From Erythrophleum ivorense (lineage: Eukaryota; Streptophyta; Magnoliopsida; Fabales; Fabaceae), in contig JAIUCV010000282.1 of the NCBI GenBank assembly GCA_026724425.1, forward strand, positions 186,001-250,000: DNA of 64,000 bases, written 5' to 3'. The position numbers and the translations under genes were made by a program. The notes beneath the pieces are model-generated. The model was not told the DNA's origin. It worked only from the letters and a program-made list of their open reading frames with translations, and made no database searches. Positions 37,773 through 50,264 of this stretch are shown here, in pieces (position 1 is the first letter of the stretch; each line of letters begins with the position of its first letter).

Positions 37773-38122
37773 GGATAGCATTAATTCAATCACTTAGAAT
37801 AAATAATAGAACAACAAAATTCAAATAAACTTAGGCAATCAGAATATACTAAGTGTCAGTTGATATTCAGAAATGAAACTATACTAGATCACTGAATCCG
37901 ATAGGGAAGCAAGTGATATTAAACACATCAATATAAAGTTTCATAACTAAATAGAATAGAATGCAAAATTAGTCTTTTAAACCATAGTTCATAAAAAGAA
38001 AATAATGCAAAACATTGATTCCGATAAGGAAACAAATGATATGAAATGCGTCTAAAATGTTTCATTACCTAAACTGAATGATATCGTATGAAATATGGTA
38101 CTTCCACTAAACCAAGATTATA

Positions 38123-41100
38123 TCAAAATTTAACAAGACCCATATGGGTAACATGATTTTGAAATACTCCCACAGGTAATCCTTTCGTCAGGGGATCCGT
38201 AAGCATATGTTCACTAGAGATGTGAATCACACGAGTTTGAGATTCGGCAATTTTTTCTCTGACAAACAAGAGCTTAACATCAAAATGTTTTGTACGACTA
38301 GAATTCTTGTGACTTTGAGAAAATTGCACAACAAAAGAACTATCACAATAGATGGTCAGAGGATGTGATATAGAATCAACCAAATTCATACTAGAAATCA
38401 ATTTCCTTAACCATACAGCCTAACAAGTGGCTTCATAACAAGCAATATACTCTGCCTCCATAGTTGAGATAGCTGTGAGTGTTTGTTTAACACTTTTCAA
38501 TGAAATAGTTCCTCCAAACATCATAAAGATGCATCCAGAAGTAGATTTACAGTCATCCATACAAGATGCATAGTCTGAGTCCGTATATCCCACAATTTCA
38601 AGAGGATCAGACTTTCTATAAGTTAACATATAATGTTTTCTACCCTGCAGGTACCTCATAACTTTCTTTGCATCTCTCTAATGATCCTTTCCTGGATCAC
38701 TCATGTAGCTTCCAAGCACACTAATAGCAAAAGCTATGTCCGGACGAGTACATACCTAGGCATACATGAGACTGCCAACAGTGAAAGAATACGAAATTTT
38801 ATTCATTTCAGCCCTCTTAATGTCATTCTTAGGACATTGTGATTTAGATAACCTTTCACCCTTCTGTACAGGTGCAGCACAAGAAGCGCAAGAGCTCATA
38901 TTGAACCTTTTAAGCACTTAATTTTTATAGGTTGCCTAAGACAAACCAAGAATGCCACAAGGCCTATCATGATGGATTTGAATCCCAAGAACGTACGAGG
39001 CCTCACCAAGATCTTTCATATCAAAGTGGCAAGACAACATGTGCTTTGTTTCATTCAGAAAATTTATTGAGTTACTGGCTAATATAATATCATCAACATG
39101 GAGCACAAGAATAATAAAGTTGCCCTCATCAAAATTCTGATATATGCATTAATCTAAAATATTTTCAACGAAACCAAGAGAGGTAATTACCTCATCAAAC
39201 TTCAAATACCACTGTCTGGAGGCTTGTTTAGCCCATATATGGATCTGCGTAGTTTACATACTAAGTGATTCTTATCAGGTTCAACAAACCCATCTGGCTG
39301 AGTCATGTAGACTTCTTCATTTAAGTCTCCATTTAAGAAAGTAGTCTTAACATCCATTTGGTGAAGTTCAAGATCAAATTGAGCAACAAGAGCCATGACC
39401 ACTCTAAATGCATCTTTAGTAGATACTGGAGAAACAATTTTTGTATAGTCAATACCTTTTTTCTGATTATAGCCTTTGGCTACAAGTCTGGCCTTATATC
39501 TTTCAATTTCACCATCAGCTCCTCGTTTGGTCTTAAAGACTCATTTACAACCAACAGCTTTATGACCCTTTGGCAACTCAGCAAGCTCCCATAAATGATT
39601 ACGATTCATAGAGGCAATTTCTTCTTTCATGGCCTCCAACCTTTTAGATGAGTGGGGCCCTAACATAGCTTGCTGAAAAGATAAAGGATCTGTTTCATCA
39701 ACCACATCTGACTCAAATTTTTGTAAATAAATCATATAATCATTCGGTATAGCATATCTACGAACCCTCTGAGACCGTCTTATTTCAACAATTGGCTCAC
39801 CAATGCCTATTGCTGATGGTTCATTACCAGCCTCAACTGGTGTCTCAACTGTATCATCTCCTTCTGTTGAAGAAGGTGGTAAAATAGACATAGGTAAGTT
39901 AATACTTTTGTCATGTAAATTGATATTCCTAACAATTTGACTCCTACTATTTAAGTCATCTTCAAAATAATAAGCCCGATCAGATTCAATGACTTTAGTA
40001 GTGTGCGTAGGACAATAAAACTTGATTCCTCTTGATCCTGTACAATACCCAATAAAGAATCTGCTATTTGTTCTAGAATCAAGTTTCTTTAGTTGAGGAT
40101 TATAAGGCCTCACTTCTGCTCTACAACCCCATACATGAAAATGCTTTAAACTGGATTTCTTTCCTGAATAAAGTTCATATAGACTTTTCAGCACTAATTT
40201 ACTAGGTACTTGATTTAGAATATAGATTGCTGCTTTTAAAGCTTCACCCCATAGGAATTCTGGTAAAGAAGAATGACTAATCATACTTCTTACCATATTT
40301 ATCAAAGTACGATTACGCCTCTTTACAACTCCATTTTGTTGAGGAGTGCCAGGCATCATATATTGAGCTTCAATGCCATGCTCCTGTAGAAATAGAGCAA
40401 ATGGACCGGGATTTCTACTTGTCTTAGTATATCTTTCATAATATTCTCCACCTTTATCTGATCTGACACATTTAATCACTTTACCAGTCTTCAACTCAAC
40501 TGCTAACTTAAAAACCTTGAAGGCATCCAATGATTTAGATTTTTCATGTAATAGTTCAATTCATCCATGTCTTGAATGATCATCTACGAAGCTGATAAAA
40601 TATTTAAATCCTCCTATAGCACTAAAAGTAATGGAGCCATAAATGTCAGTATGGATTAGATCCAAGACATTCTCAGATCTATTTCCTCTTTTGTTTCTAG
40701 CTCTAGCTGGGAATTTACCTTTAATGCAATCAACACAAGCTTCAAAATCTGAGAAATTCAGATCTGGTAATACACCTTTTTTAACCATCCTTTCTATCCT
40801 TTCTCTAGAAATATGACCCAAAAGCCGATGCCATAACATAGATGAATTTTCATTCACCCTTTGGTGTTTGTGTCCAATTACAACATTAACAGGGTCACTT
40901 GAAAATTAAACTGGACAATGATTCAAATTTAAACAATACAATCCATTCCATAAAGAAGCAGAACCAACAATAATAAAGTTAAAATAAATGTTGGTCTTTC
41001 CATTTTCTTGCCAGAAGGAATAACCACAATTGTCTAATACAGAACTGGAAATCAAATTCCTTCCTGAAGAAGGTACATAAACAACATCGTTCAAATTTAA

Positions 41101-42152
41101 AGTATGTCCAGAAGGTAAATACAAATAAATAGAACCAATAAACTGAACTGTTGCTCTACTTCCTTCCACTCCCAAAATAGCCCTATCCTTTTCACTTGGG
41201 ATCCGCTTATTTTTAAGCCCCTGTAAAGAATTTGTAACATGTACGGTTGCACTAGAATCTAACCACCAAGAGTCAGATGATATTTCAAAATTGTTGGATT
41301 CAAAACAGACTAGAGCTAGAGGAGTAAATTCAGAAAATATACCTTCTCTCTCAAGCTTATTCTTTAGCTTATAACAATAAGATATCTTATGGCCAGACTT
41401 CTTACAATAATGGCATTGACCTTTGAAGATTTTCTTCTTTGCTACTTTGTTGTGCTTTACATCTTTCTTTGATCCAAATGCCCCTGTTTTCTTGTTCTCA
41501 GTATGTGACTCAAGCCTCTTGCCCTTTTTGTCATTACCACCTGCCTTGTTGCTAGAGCCATGAGACAAATAGTTCACAAAATGAGCTTTCTTGATTGATT
41601 CCTCCTCTTGAGTCACAATAGAGATCATCTGGTTTATAGTCCACTCAGCCTCTTGAGAATTATAAGTAGTCCTCAAAACTCCATACTCAGTTGGAAGAGA
41701 TTGCAAAATACGGTAAACTAAGTAACTTTCTCCTAATTCTACATTAAAGGACTTCAGTTTGTTGTAGTAGTTTACAAGCTTCATTATATGTTCCTGAACA
41801 CCTGACACTCCATCATAATGAGTGTTATCCAACAGTGAAATGTAGTAAGCTTTCTTACTTTTATCAAATTTCTTAAATTTCTCTGAATTGCATCTAAATA
41901 CTCTGTTGTAGTGTCTTTTTCAAGAATACTCTGTTTGATTGTTTTCTCAATAGTGAATTTTATCACTGCTAGACAGATTCTATTAGACTCATACCATTGC
42001 TTGTGATGGGTCCTATCAACTGGACTTGACTCATTAGTGAGATCTACAGGTTTTGGCTCTCTAAGTGCCAAATCTTCTTTTAAGATTGTGAGGTATAAGT
42101 CTAGAAATTCCTTCCAATCATCATAATTTGTCCCATTTAGAATTGTCACCAT
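38123..42152 (-). pseudogene. Copia gag-pol polyprotein gene, multiply disrupted
   Basis: Begins at Met 42152 with a gag of the copia type. A CCHC zinc knuckle, 'CHYCKKSGHKISYC', lies near 41379-41420. The protease site reads 'WWLDSSATVHV' near 41250-41262, where the family has D-S-G. The integrase His/Cys region is at 40720-40850 and the catalytic domain follows. Its 'QQNGVVKRRNRTL' has Lys (codon 40321-40323) in place of the catalytic Glu. The reverse transcriptase N-terminal part is at 39202-39600, its active site reads 'LHVDDI' near 39088-39104, and RNase H with the C-terminal tail is at 38123-38659. Stops or frame changes occur near 41800, 40900, 40560, 39540, 39200, 38700 and 38410. Intact versions make a virus-like particle and copy the element through RNA. 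This copy cannot. Confidence 0.95.
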
Positions 42153-43513
42153 AGATAGTTACTGAGCAACAAAAATTGAGGAAACAAAAATTGAGAAATA
42201 TTAATTATGTGTGCATGACATAATTATAAAACAAAATTTTCCAGCAAAACTCAATTAAAGCAACTATATATCAAAATTGTTTATCATAATTCCACCTAAG
42301 GGTTGAAAAAATTATGATAAATCTAAAAAACTCATATATAACCTAAAGACTTAATTTATCAAAAGAGTTCACATAAAATGTATTCAATATTTTGTACCGA
42401 CAGGGTACAAGTAATATTGACACAATAGAATGAACTGCTAGCCTAGTCAAAATAATACACACTCATAATTAGGCCCACATTAGGTAGGTTCACAATCATT
42501 AAGTGTGTTTAAATATAAACAGTCCCACAATAATCATTGAGAACATGAAAATTTATATAAACAAAATATTTTGGCATTTAATAATGCAATATACAAATTT
42601 TATGTACTCTCAAGAAATTTATTAACATACCTAAATGTTCAACCAGAGAGAGTGAGCCACACAATAAATTTATGGTCATATGTAGTATATGTACAAAAAT
42701 TTTCATGCCAAAATTTTAGAGTTATAATAGTGTTCAGCACTATTTAAACTTTGCCAAAATTGTAGAAAATATTTAAAGGCCTCAAAAAGTTTCATAAAAA
42801 TAACCACTAAAAGAAAATAAAATTTTGAGGCTGTAAAAAAACGAGATGAAAAAATGGTGCTTACAAATCCCACACATGCCCCCACACGCCTGGAGGTGCG
42901 TGTGGGATTGGCTGGAGCAGGTTTTCTTCAACCTTGCTCCAGCCAAAGTTCGTCCGCCATGGATGAGCTGCACGAAGCTTCAAAAAACGCGGTCCGTTCG
43001 TGTGATTTTCATCCCAAAAACATTCTAATTCATGTGTTAAACTATAAGCACAAATCAATTGATGGAAATTTGTAACAAGAAGGTTGAAAAAAAAGTTTGA
43101 AAAGTTTTCAAAAAATCTCATATTCGCATCTCATCCTCTAGGGAATTTCAGCCAAAACTTGTTACTTTTCGATCCTAGGAACATCTAGAAACATGTTTTA
43201 AGCTTCAATTGAAATTAAAAACTAATCAAAACAACAAATCGAGCTAAGGAATATTGCTGGAAAAAAATTCTCAAATCTCATTGTTCATGAGGATGTGATG
43301 TAATTTTTCGGCAATTAATCATGCAACAGACTTCTAATTGCATAGAAACATCTTCAATTCGAACCAATTTATCAATGTGTCAAAGGAATTGAGGATTCCC
43401 AATTTCTAGGGTTTGAGTTTCAAAAAATTAAAAAAAATTTCATGCAATTCGAAATTCTGATGATGGAGAATTAATAATTAATTATGCAATAAAAAATAAT
43501 ACTATTAACATAT
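42153..43513 (-). other. Copia 5' leader between primer-binding site and gag
   Basis: About 1.36 kb of untranslated leader, longer than in many copia elements. It contains a local GC-rich island at 42870-43000 with two strong hairpins. No conserved protein is seen; the overlapping open frames here are chance. Confidence 0.7.
42881..42944 (-). promoter_or_regulatory. Two adjacent strong hairpins in the copia leader
   Basis: Hairpin 1 has perfect 9-bp arms at 42881-42889 (cccacacgc) and 42898-42906 (gcgtgtggg), with an 8-nt loop. Hairpin 2 has 10-bp arms at 42910-42919 (ggctggagca) and 42935-42944 (tgctccagcc), extended by ggtt/aacc around a 6-nt loop with one bulged base. They lie between the primer-binding site and gag, where retroelements often carry packaging or dimerisation structures. 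That role is inference. Confidence 0.55.
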
Positions 43514-43525
43514 GCTTTGATACCA
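43514..43525 (-). other. Copia primer-binding site (degenerate, initiator-Met tRNA type)
   Basis: Reads TGGTATCAAAGC on the minus strand, one base different from TGGTATCAGAGC, the complement of the 3' end of plant initiator methionine tRNA. It lies four bases inside the 5' LTR. Confidence 0.8.
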
Positions 43526-43529
43526 TTTA

Positions 43530-44083
43530 TGGTAACGGTATTAATCATCCATTAAAAAAAAGTTCTTTCCTCTAATTAAATGGTGGAACTCCATTCCTGA
43601 TGATGATTTAAAAGCAGTCATGGATGATCAGGGTTAGATAATTTAGCAACCTGCTTTGCCCCTTTAGATTTTCACAGAGAGTGGGAATTGAGATTGTTGA
43701 TTTTGGAAAAGTTACATTGAGTATATCTTTCTACGATAAAGTTATCGTGTTTGTATAGGTAACCTCTCTGTTATTTTTACTAATTATTAATTAATTATTT
43801 AATAATTAATTAATAATAATTCCCATTCAATTAATTAGTTTAGTGATAGGAAACTAACTTATTACTAAAAAGGCTGCAGGTTGGGGCATCTCCCAATAGG
43901 CTTATGTACAATCTAACCCATCATAAATTATACACAATCAATCCTAATCTGTTATGAGCCTAGTATTATTAACTCGCCCTGATGACTTGATTTTAGTTTA
44001 TAATTTATTGTCATTAATTAAATTAATGCTAATCCATAAATAATTAATAAAATTGTCAAATTAATTAAATAATTAATTCAACA
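43530..44083 (-). repeat. 5' LTR of the copia element
   Basis: A 554-bp LTR, the same as 37222-37761 apart from scattered substitutions and a different stretch near 43878-43900 (ggttggggcatctcccaata), where the other LTR has tattattaac. Confidence 0.95.
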
Positions 44084-44088
44084 TTATA

Positions 44089-47000
44089 TATACATTTTTT
44101 TTCTTTTCTCATTCTTAAAACTGAAATATTACCTCCAGTAGTGAGTTATTGAAAATTGACACTTCCAATTTTAAATTTTCACTTTTACACTACTTTCTGT
44201 ATTAACTTATTAATTTTCATTTTTTTCTCTTTATTGTTCAATATAGGTAAATTACTTATTTTATAATTTCGCATTAAACCTCACTATTGAGTCTAGAAGC
44301 ATTCAAATTTACTAGTAAGTAAAAAAATTCAATTTTTCACAGTTATTTTCTTTCCCACCTTTCATCCATTTCATCAAGATTTTAGAAAGAGCAAGTCTAA
44401 AGTTCAAGGTTAGTCATCTTTTAACAATATAATTGTGCTGTATTTATACTGATATATATGAAGCTTTGCCTTGCTTATTTTATTCTATTACAAATGTATT
44501 CATTCTTCTCCACAGATTTGATGATTCCTTCATATCTTGATGATAGGAAGCTCCGATTTCTTCTCTCCAATTGATTTGCAACTTCTAATAGGTGCTTTTA
44601 GCTCTTTCAATTGTTAAGAAACCCGAGAAATTAGATTAACTTCTAATTTATTTTAATCTTCGCAGGTTGTTTTTCTTGGCCTTCAAAGCACAATTGCCTA
44701 GTAACTTTACCCCTCGCTTACGTTTTGTCTGACTTCTAAAGATTTCATGTGGTCTGGATTGTTGCTTAACTCAACTCTTCAAGTAGTACGTTTAACTTTT
44801 ATTGAGTATAGCTTTATTTACTACATGCTAGCAATTCATAGAAATCTAGGAATTACTTTATTTTATAATATTAGCATATCCAATGTTTATAATAGGTGAT
44901 ACTGTGGGAGCTATGATTCCTTGCTTGGTAATCAAATCAATTTTTTTTTCCCGATTTTTGTTTTGTTTCTCTTTGTGCGTGGGCCTTGATGTTGTTTGCC
45001 ACAGAAAAAAAAAAAACTTTCTAGACTAACGCTCACATTAACTTCTTGCACACTAGTTACATGAGGGGTTTTATATACTTTACAAATCAATTATTCTTAA
45101 AAAATGAGTAGTACATTTATTTAAAAAAATTATTTTTTTGTAAGGCAAAAAAAACCTTTCTATTATTTTGTAGTTTTATTTCAAAATATAGCCAATATAT
45201 ATTATGTCTTAGCAAATAAAACAATACATTGGTGGGGATGACATTTTTCAATTAATCAAAGACTAGCAATTGTGATATATTATTATATGTTCATTTGATT
45301 ACCTTAATTCAAGTTGAATCCTTAGCTTTAAATATAACATTTTTAGTTTTAGTTATTTAAAAAAAAATAAAAATTATATTATGCAAAATTCTCAGTTTTT
45401 AAAATTTACAGTCACACCTCTTCTAATTTTAATTTATAGTTGAGCCTTCCCTGAACTCTTCACAATTTGCACTTACGATCTCTCTAACTTCAAAAATATT
45501 ACAGCCTCTTTTACTTTGAGTTTTAATAGGACTCTGGATCCTTTAGTAATTTATACTTCAATATTGAATTAGGTTATTATATATAAGCTTGTATGAGAAA
45601 AGCTGCATAGAATATTTAGAAATAATAGAGAGGAGTTTCTATTTAAATAAAAATGTAAAGGGGCATTAATGTAAATTTCATAACTTTAGGTGGAGATTAA
45701 TATAATCTACTTATATTAATTTATGTAATTCAAGCAAATCCTCCCGTGCTATTTATCTATCGGATTAATTATACATATCATATCGATGACAGACAAATCA
45801 CAACAAAAATCAAGCATTTGCGAACAGAAATAATATTTTTATTTTCTTTTATGGCACAGGCATATGTCTTGCTTAATATATATCATTTCTTAAAGCAACA
45901 AGCTAGTCATAGAAAAAGAAAAAGAAAATGGTACTGGAAGGAGTAGCAAAAGGGGGTTTAGTTATTCTTATCATTTAGTATACTCGAGCAACAGTTGAAG
46001 AGGGAAGGAAGAGAAATATGGAAGCCAAAAATAAAAATGCAATTATAATAGCTTTCATGACTAGAGAGTTACAAATATTTTTTGAAGAGATTATTTTAAT
46101 TGCAAAGAATGGTTTTGTGGACTAAATTAAAATTTTTATTTTTGAAAGAAAAAATTAAGAGAAGAGTGATATTTTAAGAAATAAAATAAGAAACTTTATT
46201 CTTTGAATAATCAAATTAATAAAAGAGTAATTTTTTTTAAAATTAAATCATTAATTTACTTTTAAATTAATTATCTACTACAGTTGATAGTGCATATATT
46301 TTATTTTTGGCCAATGTGGTGTTCCAAATAATTGATCAATTATTAAAAAAAGTGCATAATAAATCAAAATTGGAAATTAAATCAGCTAGTTAAATTTTTA
46401 GGAACTACAAATAACCTCCTCATGACAACTTATGAATCTATAAAATTATTCTAGAGAAAGCACTTTCTTATCCTATTTTTGACTCTAACTACAAACAATT
46501 AATATATTTTTCCCCTTGCAAATAATTAATTTTGAAATTAAGCTCCACATTTAATTAATTCATTGCAATTTTTTCATAACATGCCTTTTTATCTAAACAT
46601 TAATATACTATTTGATAAAAGGAGGTAAAAGGAAAAGGAGAATAAATTCATTGAATAATTTTATTTAGTGCGCATTTTAGAGGACTAGAAAGAGAATCTA
46701 TTTTCATTCTATAAATGCGCCAATCAAGAACAATTATTATGCTTAATTTATACAAAATGCATTATATCTTTGTTATCATTATTTCTTTTTTCATTCAAAC
46801 ACTATTTTTAAATAGGAAAAAGAGGGATATTTCGTTAGCATTCTTTTTTATTTTTGTACTATTTTTATTCAACTTAACCTACAAATGGAATAGTATTTTC
46901 ATTTCTTTCTATACTAAATGTAATTATTCTATTTTATTCATATTATCATTCTCTTTTCTTTTCCATATTTAATAGTTCTGTATACCAAATGAGTCATTTG

Positions 47001-48099
47001 GGTAACAAGTTTAGATCCTTTAAAGTTCTCTATCATAAATTTTTTATAAACTTAAAAAAGAGACGAAGAAAAAGAAAAAGCAGGTTAGCACCACTAAATA
47101 GGCCTCTTACATTATTTCCTCGCTCTTTCCTTTTGCAACTTTACAAAAAATTTACAATAAGAAACTTTAAGAGAGATTCATTTTCGTAATGAATAATGAA
47201 ACCAAGTTAAACAAAAAGAATTATTTTAATAATTTTACAAAATTATAATATATATATCTAGCCCTCAATTTAAACCGTTGATAATGACAATGTATTATTT
47301 AAAGATGGTGGTTACTCAATACAATTAATTATTACTATAAAAATTATAATTGAGGCATTAGATAATCTTCGGATGCAAGAATGGTCATGTTATTTTAAAG
47401 AATACTTATAGTGCCAAATAACATGATAACAAAGCCAACCATTGACTTGAGATATGTGTGTGTGTATTTGTAGGAAAAAAGAGGTGGGAAAAAAATGAAA
47501 GAAAATTAAAACAATGTCTTTTCCAAGGACAATGCCCTCTAAAAAATTTTTATACGTATTATATATGTATATATTATTATTTTCTTTAAAACTTTTAAAT
47601 TTCTCCCCCAAAATTTTTTATTTGCCCGTTTTAATGTTTTAAAGATTTAAACACATTTTTAAAAATATAATTGCTTCTTATATTGATCATAAAAGTAAAT
47701 TTTATAAAACAAATAAAATATAATAAAATATATTAAAGTTTCTCCCAGAAAGTTTCATATTTCCATTCTCCAAAAATGACGAATAATACATTCGCTACTA
47801 TCTAATTCTTCCTCTTTCACAAATTTTCTTCTTTTTTGTTTTCTATAAACATACTCTCTAATTATTGCAAAAACAAGGTTTCATAAAAAAAATACAAGAT
47901 GACTTTTTCGCAGATAATTTGGTTATTTATACTGAGAAGGAATCTGCGAAGAATTTCACTATAGAGAACATTATAGATGAATTATATACAAATACAAATC
48001 AAAATGTATGATTCCAATAACTAATACATGTTGTATCCCTTCTAGTAGACATTTTATTTGTAAGACAGTTATATTTATTTTAATGGTAGTATATTTCTC

Positions 48100-48140
<41 letters not shown>

Positions 48141-48399
48141 GTCTCTGCTTTTTTTAATTTTAGTAAATTTTATTATTATATTAATTTAATAGACAATTAA
48201 AATTACATTTTTAATAATTATGACTATTTTAATAAAGTATAAATTTTTGTCCCCTATCAATTTTTTTTTTTTTTAAATTTGGCTGCATCCCTGCTTGTGC
48301 CATAACTTCTATAGGTGGGGTGTGCTTTAAAGTTGATGTTCTAGCTTTAGAGTTGATGATCCAATTTTAGAGGGAATGCGGAAGAAGAGAGTATGTCTG
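44089..48399. other. AT-rich intergenic DNA, no gene recognised
   Basis: About 4.3 kb without recognisable coding content. A stretch at 45400-45720 has 'gagccttccctgaactcttcac' near its start and 'ggggcattaatgtaaatttc' near its end, in the style of the MITE-like element at 20322-20747, but I could not confirm inverted ends. An (ATT)n run is at 48101-48140. Confidence 0.45.
48101..48140. repeat. (ATT)n microsatellite
   Basis: About 13 uninterrupted trinucleotide units. Confidence 0.95.
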
Positions 48400-48567
48400 A
48401 CTCACTTTCTCTTATTTTTTCCTTTTAAATTCACCATCTTAATTTATTTTTTAAAATTGGTAGAATCTACTCTTGTTGTGCTTATGTAGTCTCACAGTAA
48501 TAAAACATTATCCCACATATTTAAAGGGATTTCCATTATATTAATGATAAATTGTATTATTAGTTTT
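48400..48567 (-). repeat. Inverted copy of the repeat at 37051-37221
   Basis: The reverse complement aligns along its whole length with the repeat that the copia element interrupts. It has no open frame and no recognised family. Confidence 0.7.
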
Positions 48568-48876
48568 TATTTATTTGTGAGACTTATTCACGAATGTCAC
48601 GGTACCTGAGAAAATTGCTTACTAATTAATGTTTGTCACATGATTTTGGCTACTCCACCACGTTAAAGTTATAATTTTTTTATTATTATTGATTATCACT
48701 GATTAGCAAATGAAATCCATGACTGATGAAGAGATAGGTGATCTACATTTTTTAAAAAAGTTACTATTATATATTTCATATGACCTATCTTAACTTGACT
48801 ATTTGTTGATTAAAATTTTGCATTCAAGTAAATGCATGTGCTTTATTCTTTTATTAATGCACTACAAAAAAAAAGA

Positions 48877-49760
48877 CTTTTAGTGGCGACAAAAGTCGCC
48901 GCTAAAAATAACAAAAGTTGCCACTAAAGCTTTATAGTGGCGATAAAAAAGTCATCGCCAAGTTGTCACAAATACAACTGTAACAAAAAGACTTTAGTGG
49001 CGACAAAAAAGGTCGCCACTAAAAAAGACAATCAGTGGCAACTCGCATCACCAATAAAAGCCAAAACAAAAATTGCATCGACCTGTCGCCACTAAAGACT
49101 TATTAATCAATGGCAGAAATTGCCATAATTAGTGGCGACCTATTGTTGCCACTAAATATTAAGGTTTTTAGTGACAATGCATGGTCGCCATTAATTCAAC
49201 TAGTGTTAGTGGCGACCATGATGGCCACTAATTCTTTAGTTTTAGTGGCAACCTATTGTCGCCACTAATTCAACTAGTTTTAGTGACATCTTATGGTTGC
49301 CACTAATTCTTATAATTTTAGTGGCGACCTACTGTTGCCACTAATGTAACTAGTGTTAGTGGCAACCATGTCACCACTAATTCTTTATAGTTTTAGTAGC
49401 GACCTATGGTCGCCACTAATTCAACTAGTTTTAGTGACATCTTAGCACTAATTCTTATAATTTTAGTGGTGACCTACGGTCGCCACTAATTCTTTATAGT
49501 TTTAGTGGTGACCTATTGTCGCCACTAATTCATCTAGTTTTAGTGACGACTTATGGTCGCCACTAATTCTTATAGTTTTAGTGGCGACCTACTATCACCA
49601 CTAATTCATCTAGTTTTAGTGACGACTCGTGGTTGCCACTAATTCTTATAGTTTTAATAATGAATTCTAATTATGTTGTCACTACTAAATTTATTTCTGA
49701 AATAGTTATCTTTGAAACATTTAGTGACAACCTATTATTGCCATTAAAGGTGATAGAAAT
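48877..49760. repeat. CACTA subterminal hairpin array (TTTAGTGGCGACC / GGTCGCCACTAA)
   Basis: About a dozen units of roughly 58-62 bp. Each unit consists of tttagtggcgacc, a few bases, ggtcgccactaa, and a spacer of the type 'ttcaactag' or 'ttcttatag'. Each unit is thus a small palindrome. In CACTA elements, subterminal repeats of this kind are binding sites for the element's own DNA-binding protein. The palindromes would also fold if transcribed. Confidence 0.9.
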
Positions 49761-50264
49761 TTTTTCTAAAACATTTTATTTGTAATTACACGTTATTTAC
49801 CTAAAAAGATAACAGAATTCAAATGGTTCTAAAATCAACTTTAAAAGGTATGAGGAGGCAATGATAAAATCAAAATACAACAACTAAATTGAATTACATC
49901 AAAAGAAAATTTTGATTAAAAACAAAGAGTAAACAAAGTCGTAGTCAAATACATAAACAACAATGAGAAAACTAAAGTTACAAATTGTACATTCATTAGT
50001 AATAGTTGTTGAACTTCTCAAAAAAAAAAACTAGTGAGGTGGAATATATTTAATATGCTCTGTTATTCTTTGAAGCACACTCAACCTGTAAGAAGAGGAA
50101 AAAAAAGTGTTATTGAATTTAATACTAATAATTACTTTGGCCTAAAAGAGAAACAATAGCAGTTAAAATATTAGATAGCATTTAAATTAAAATTTGAAGT
50201 TTGAACTATGCTTAAATAAATATTTAAACTAGTAGGAAAGAAGCAGTGATTTATAAACATACTG

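Larger units (their letters stand above)
37222..44083 (-). mobile_element. Full-length Ty1/copia retrotransposon (defective)
   Basis: A 6862-bp element with LTRs at both ends (37222-37761 and 43530-44083) and a perfect 5-bp target duplication ttata (37217-37221 and 44084-44088). In minus orientation the order is 5' LTR, primer-binding site (43514-43525), a leader of about 1.3 kb, gag, protease, integrase, reverse transcriptase, RNase H, polypurine tract and 3' LTR. Integrase precedes reverse transcriptase, which defines copia. The LTRs differ by scattered substitutions and one replaced stretch of about 20 bp, so the insertion is not recent. Coding parts are broken. Confidence 0.95.

Noticed and set aside
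39358..39594. 78-residue plus-strand frame within the copia element
   Set aside because: Antisense to the reverse transcriptase N-terminal region, with no independent support.
42846..43121. Cluster of overlapping short open frames in the copia leader
   Set aside because: They result from the local GC-rich hairpin island being free of stops; none resembles gag or any accessory protein.
45400..45720. Candidate second MITE of the 20322-20747 type
   Set aside because: Only the style of the sequence ('ggggcattaatgtaaatttc') agrees. I could not align inverted ends, so it is mentioned but not called.
48877..49760. Possible CRISPR-like array
   Set aside because: The units are palindromic, diverged, with repeated (not unique) spacers, next to a CACTA terminus in a plant genome. 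They are CACTA subterminal repeats.
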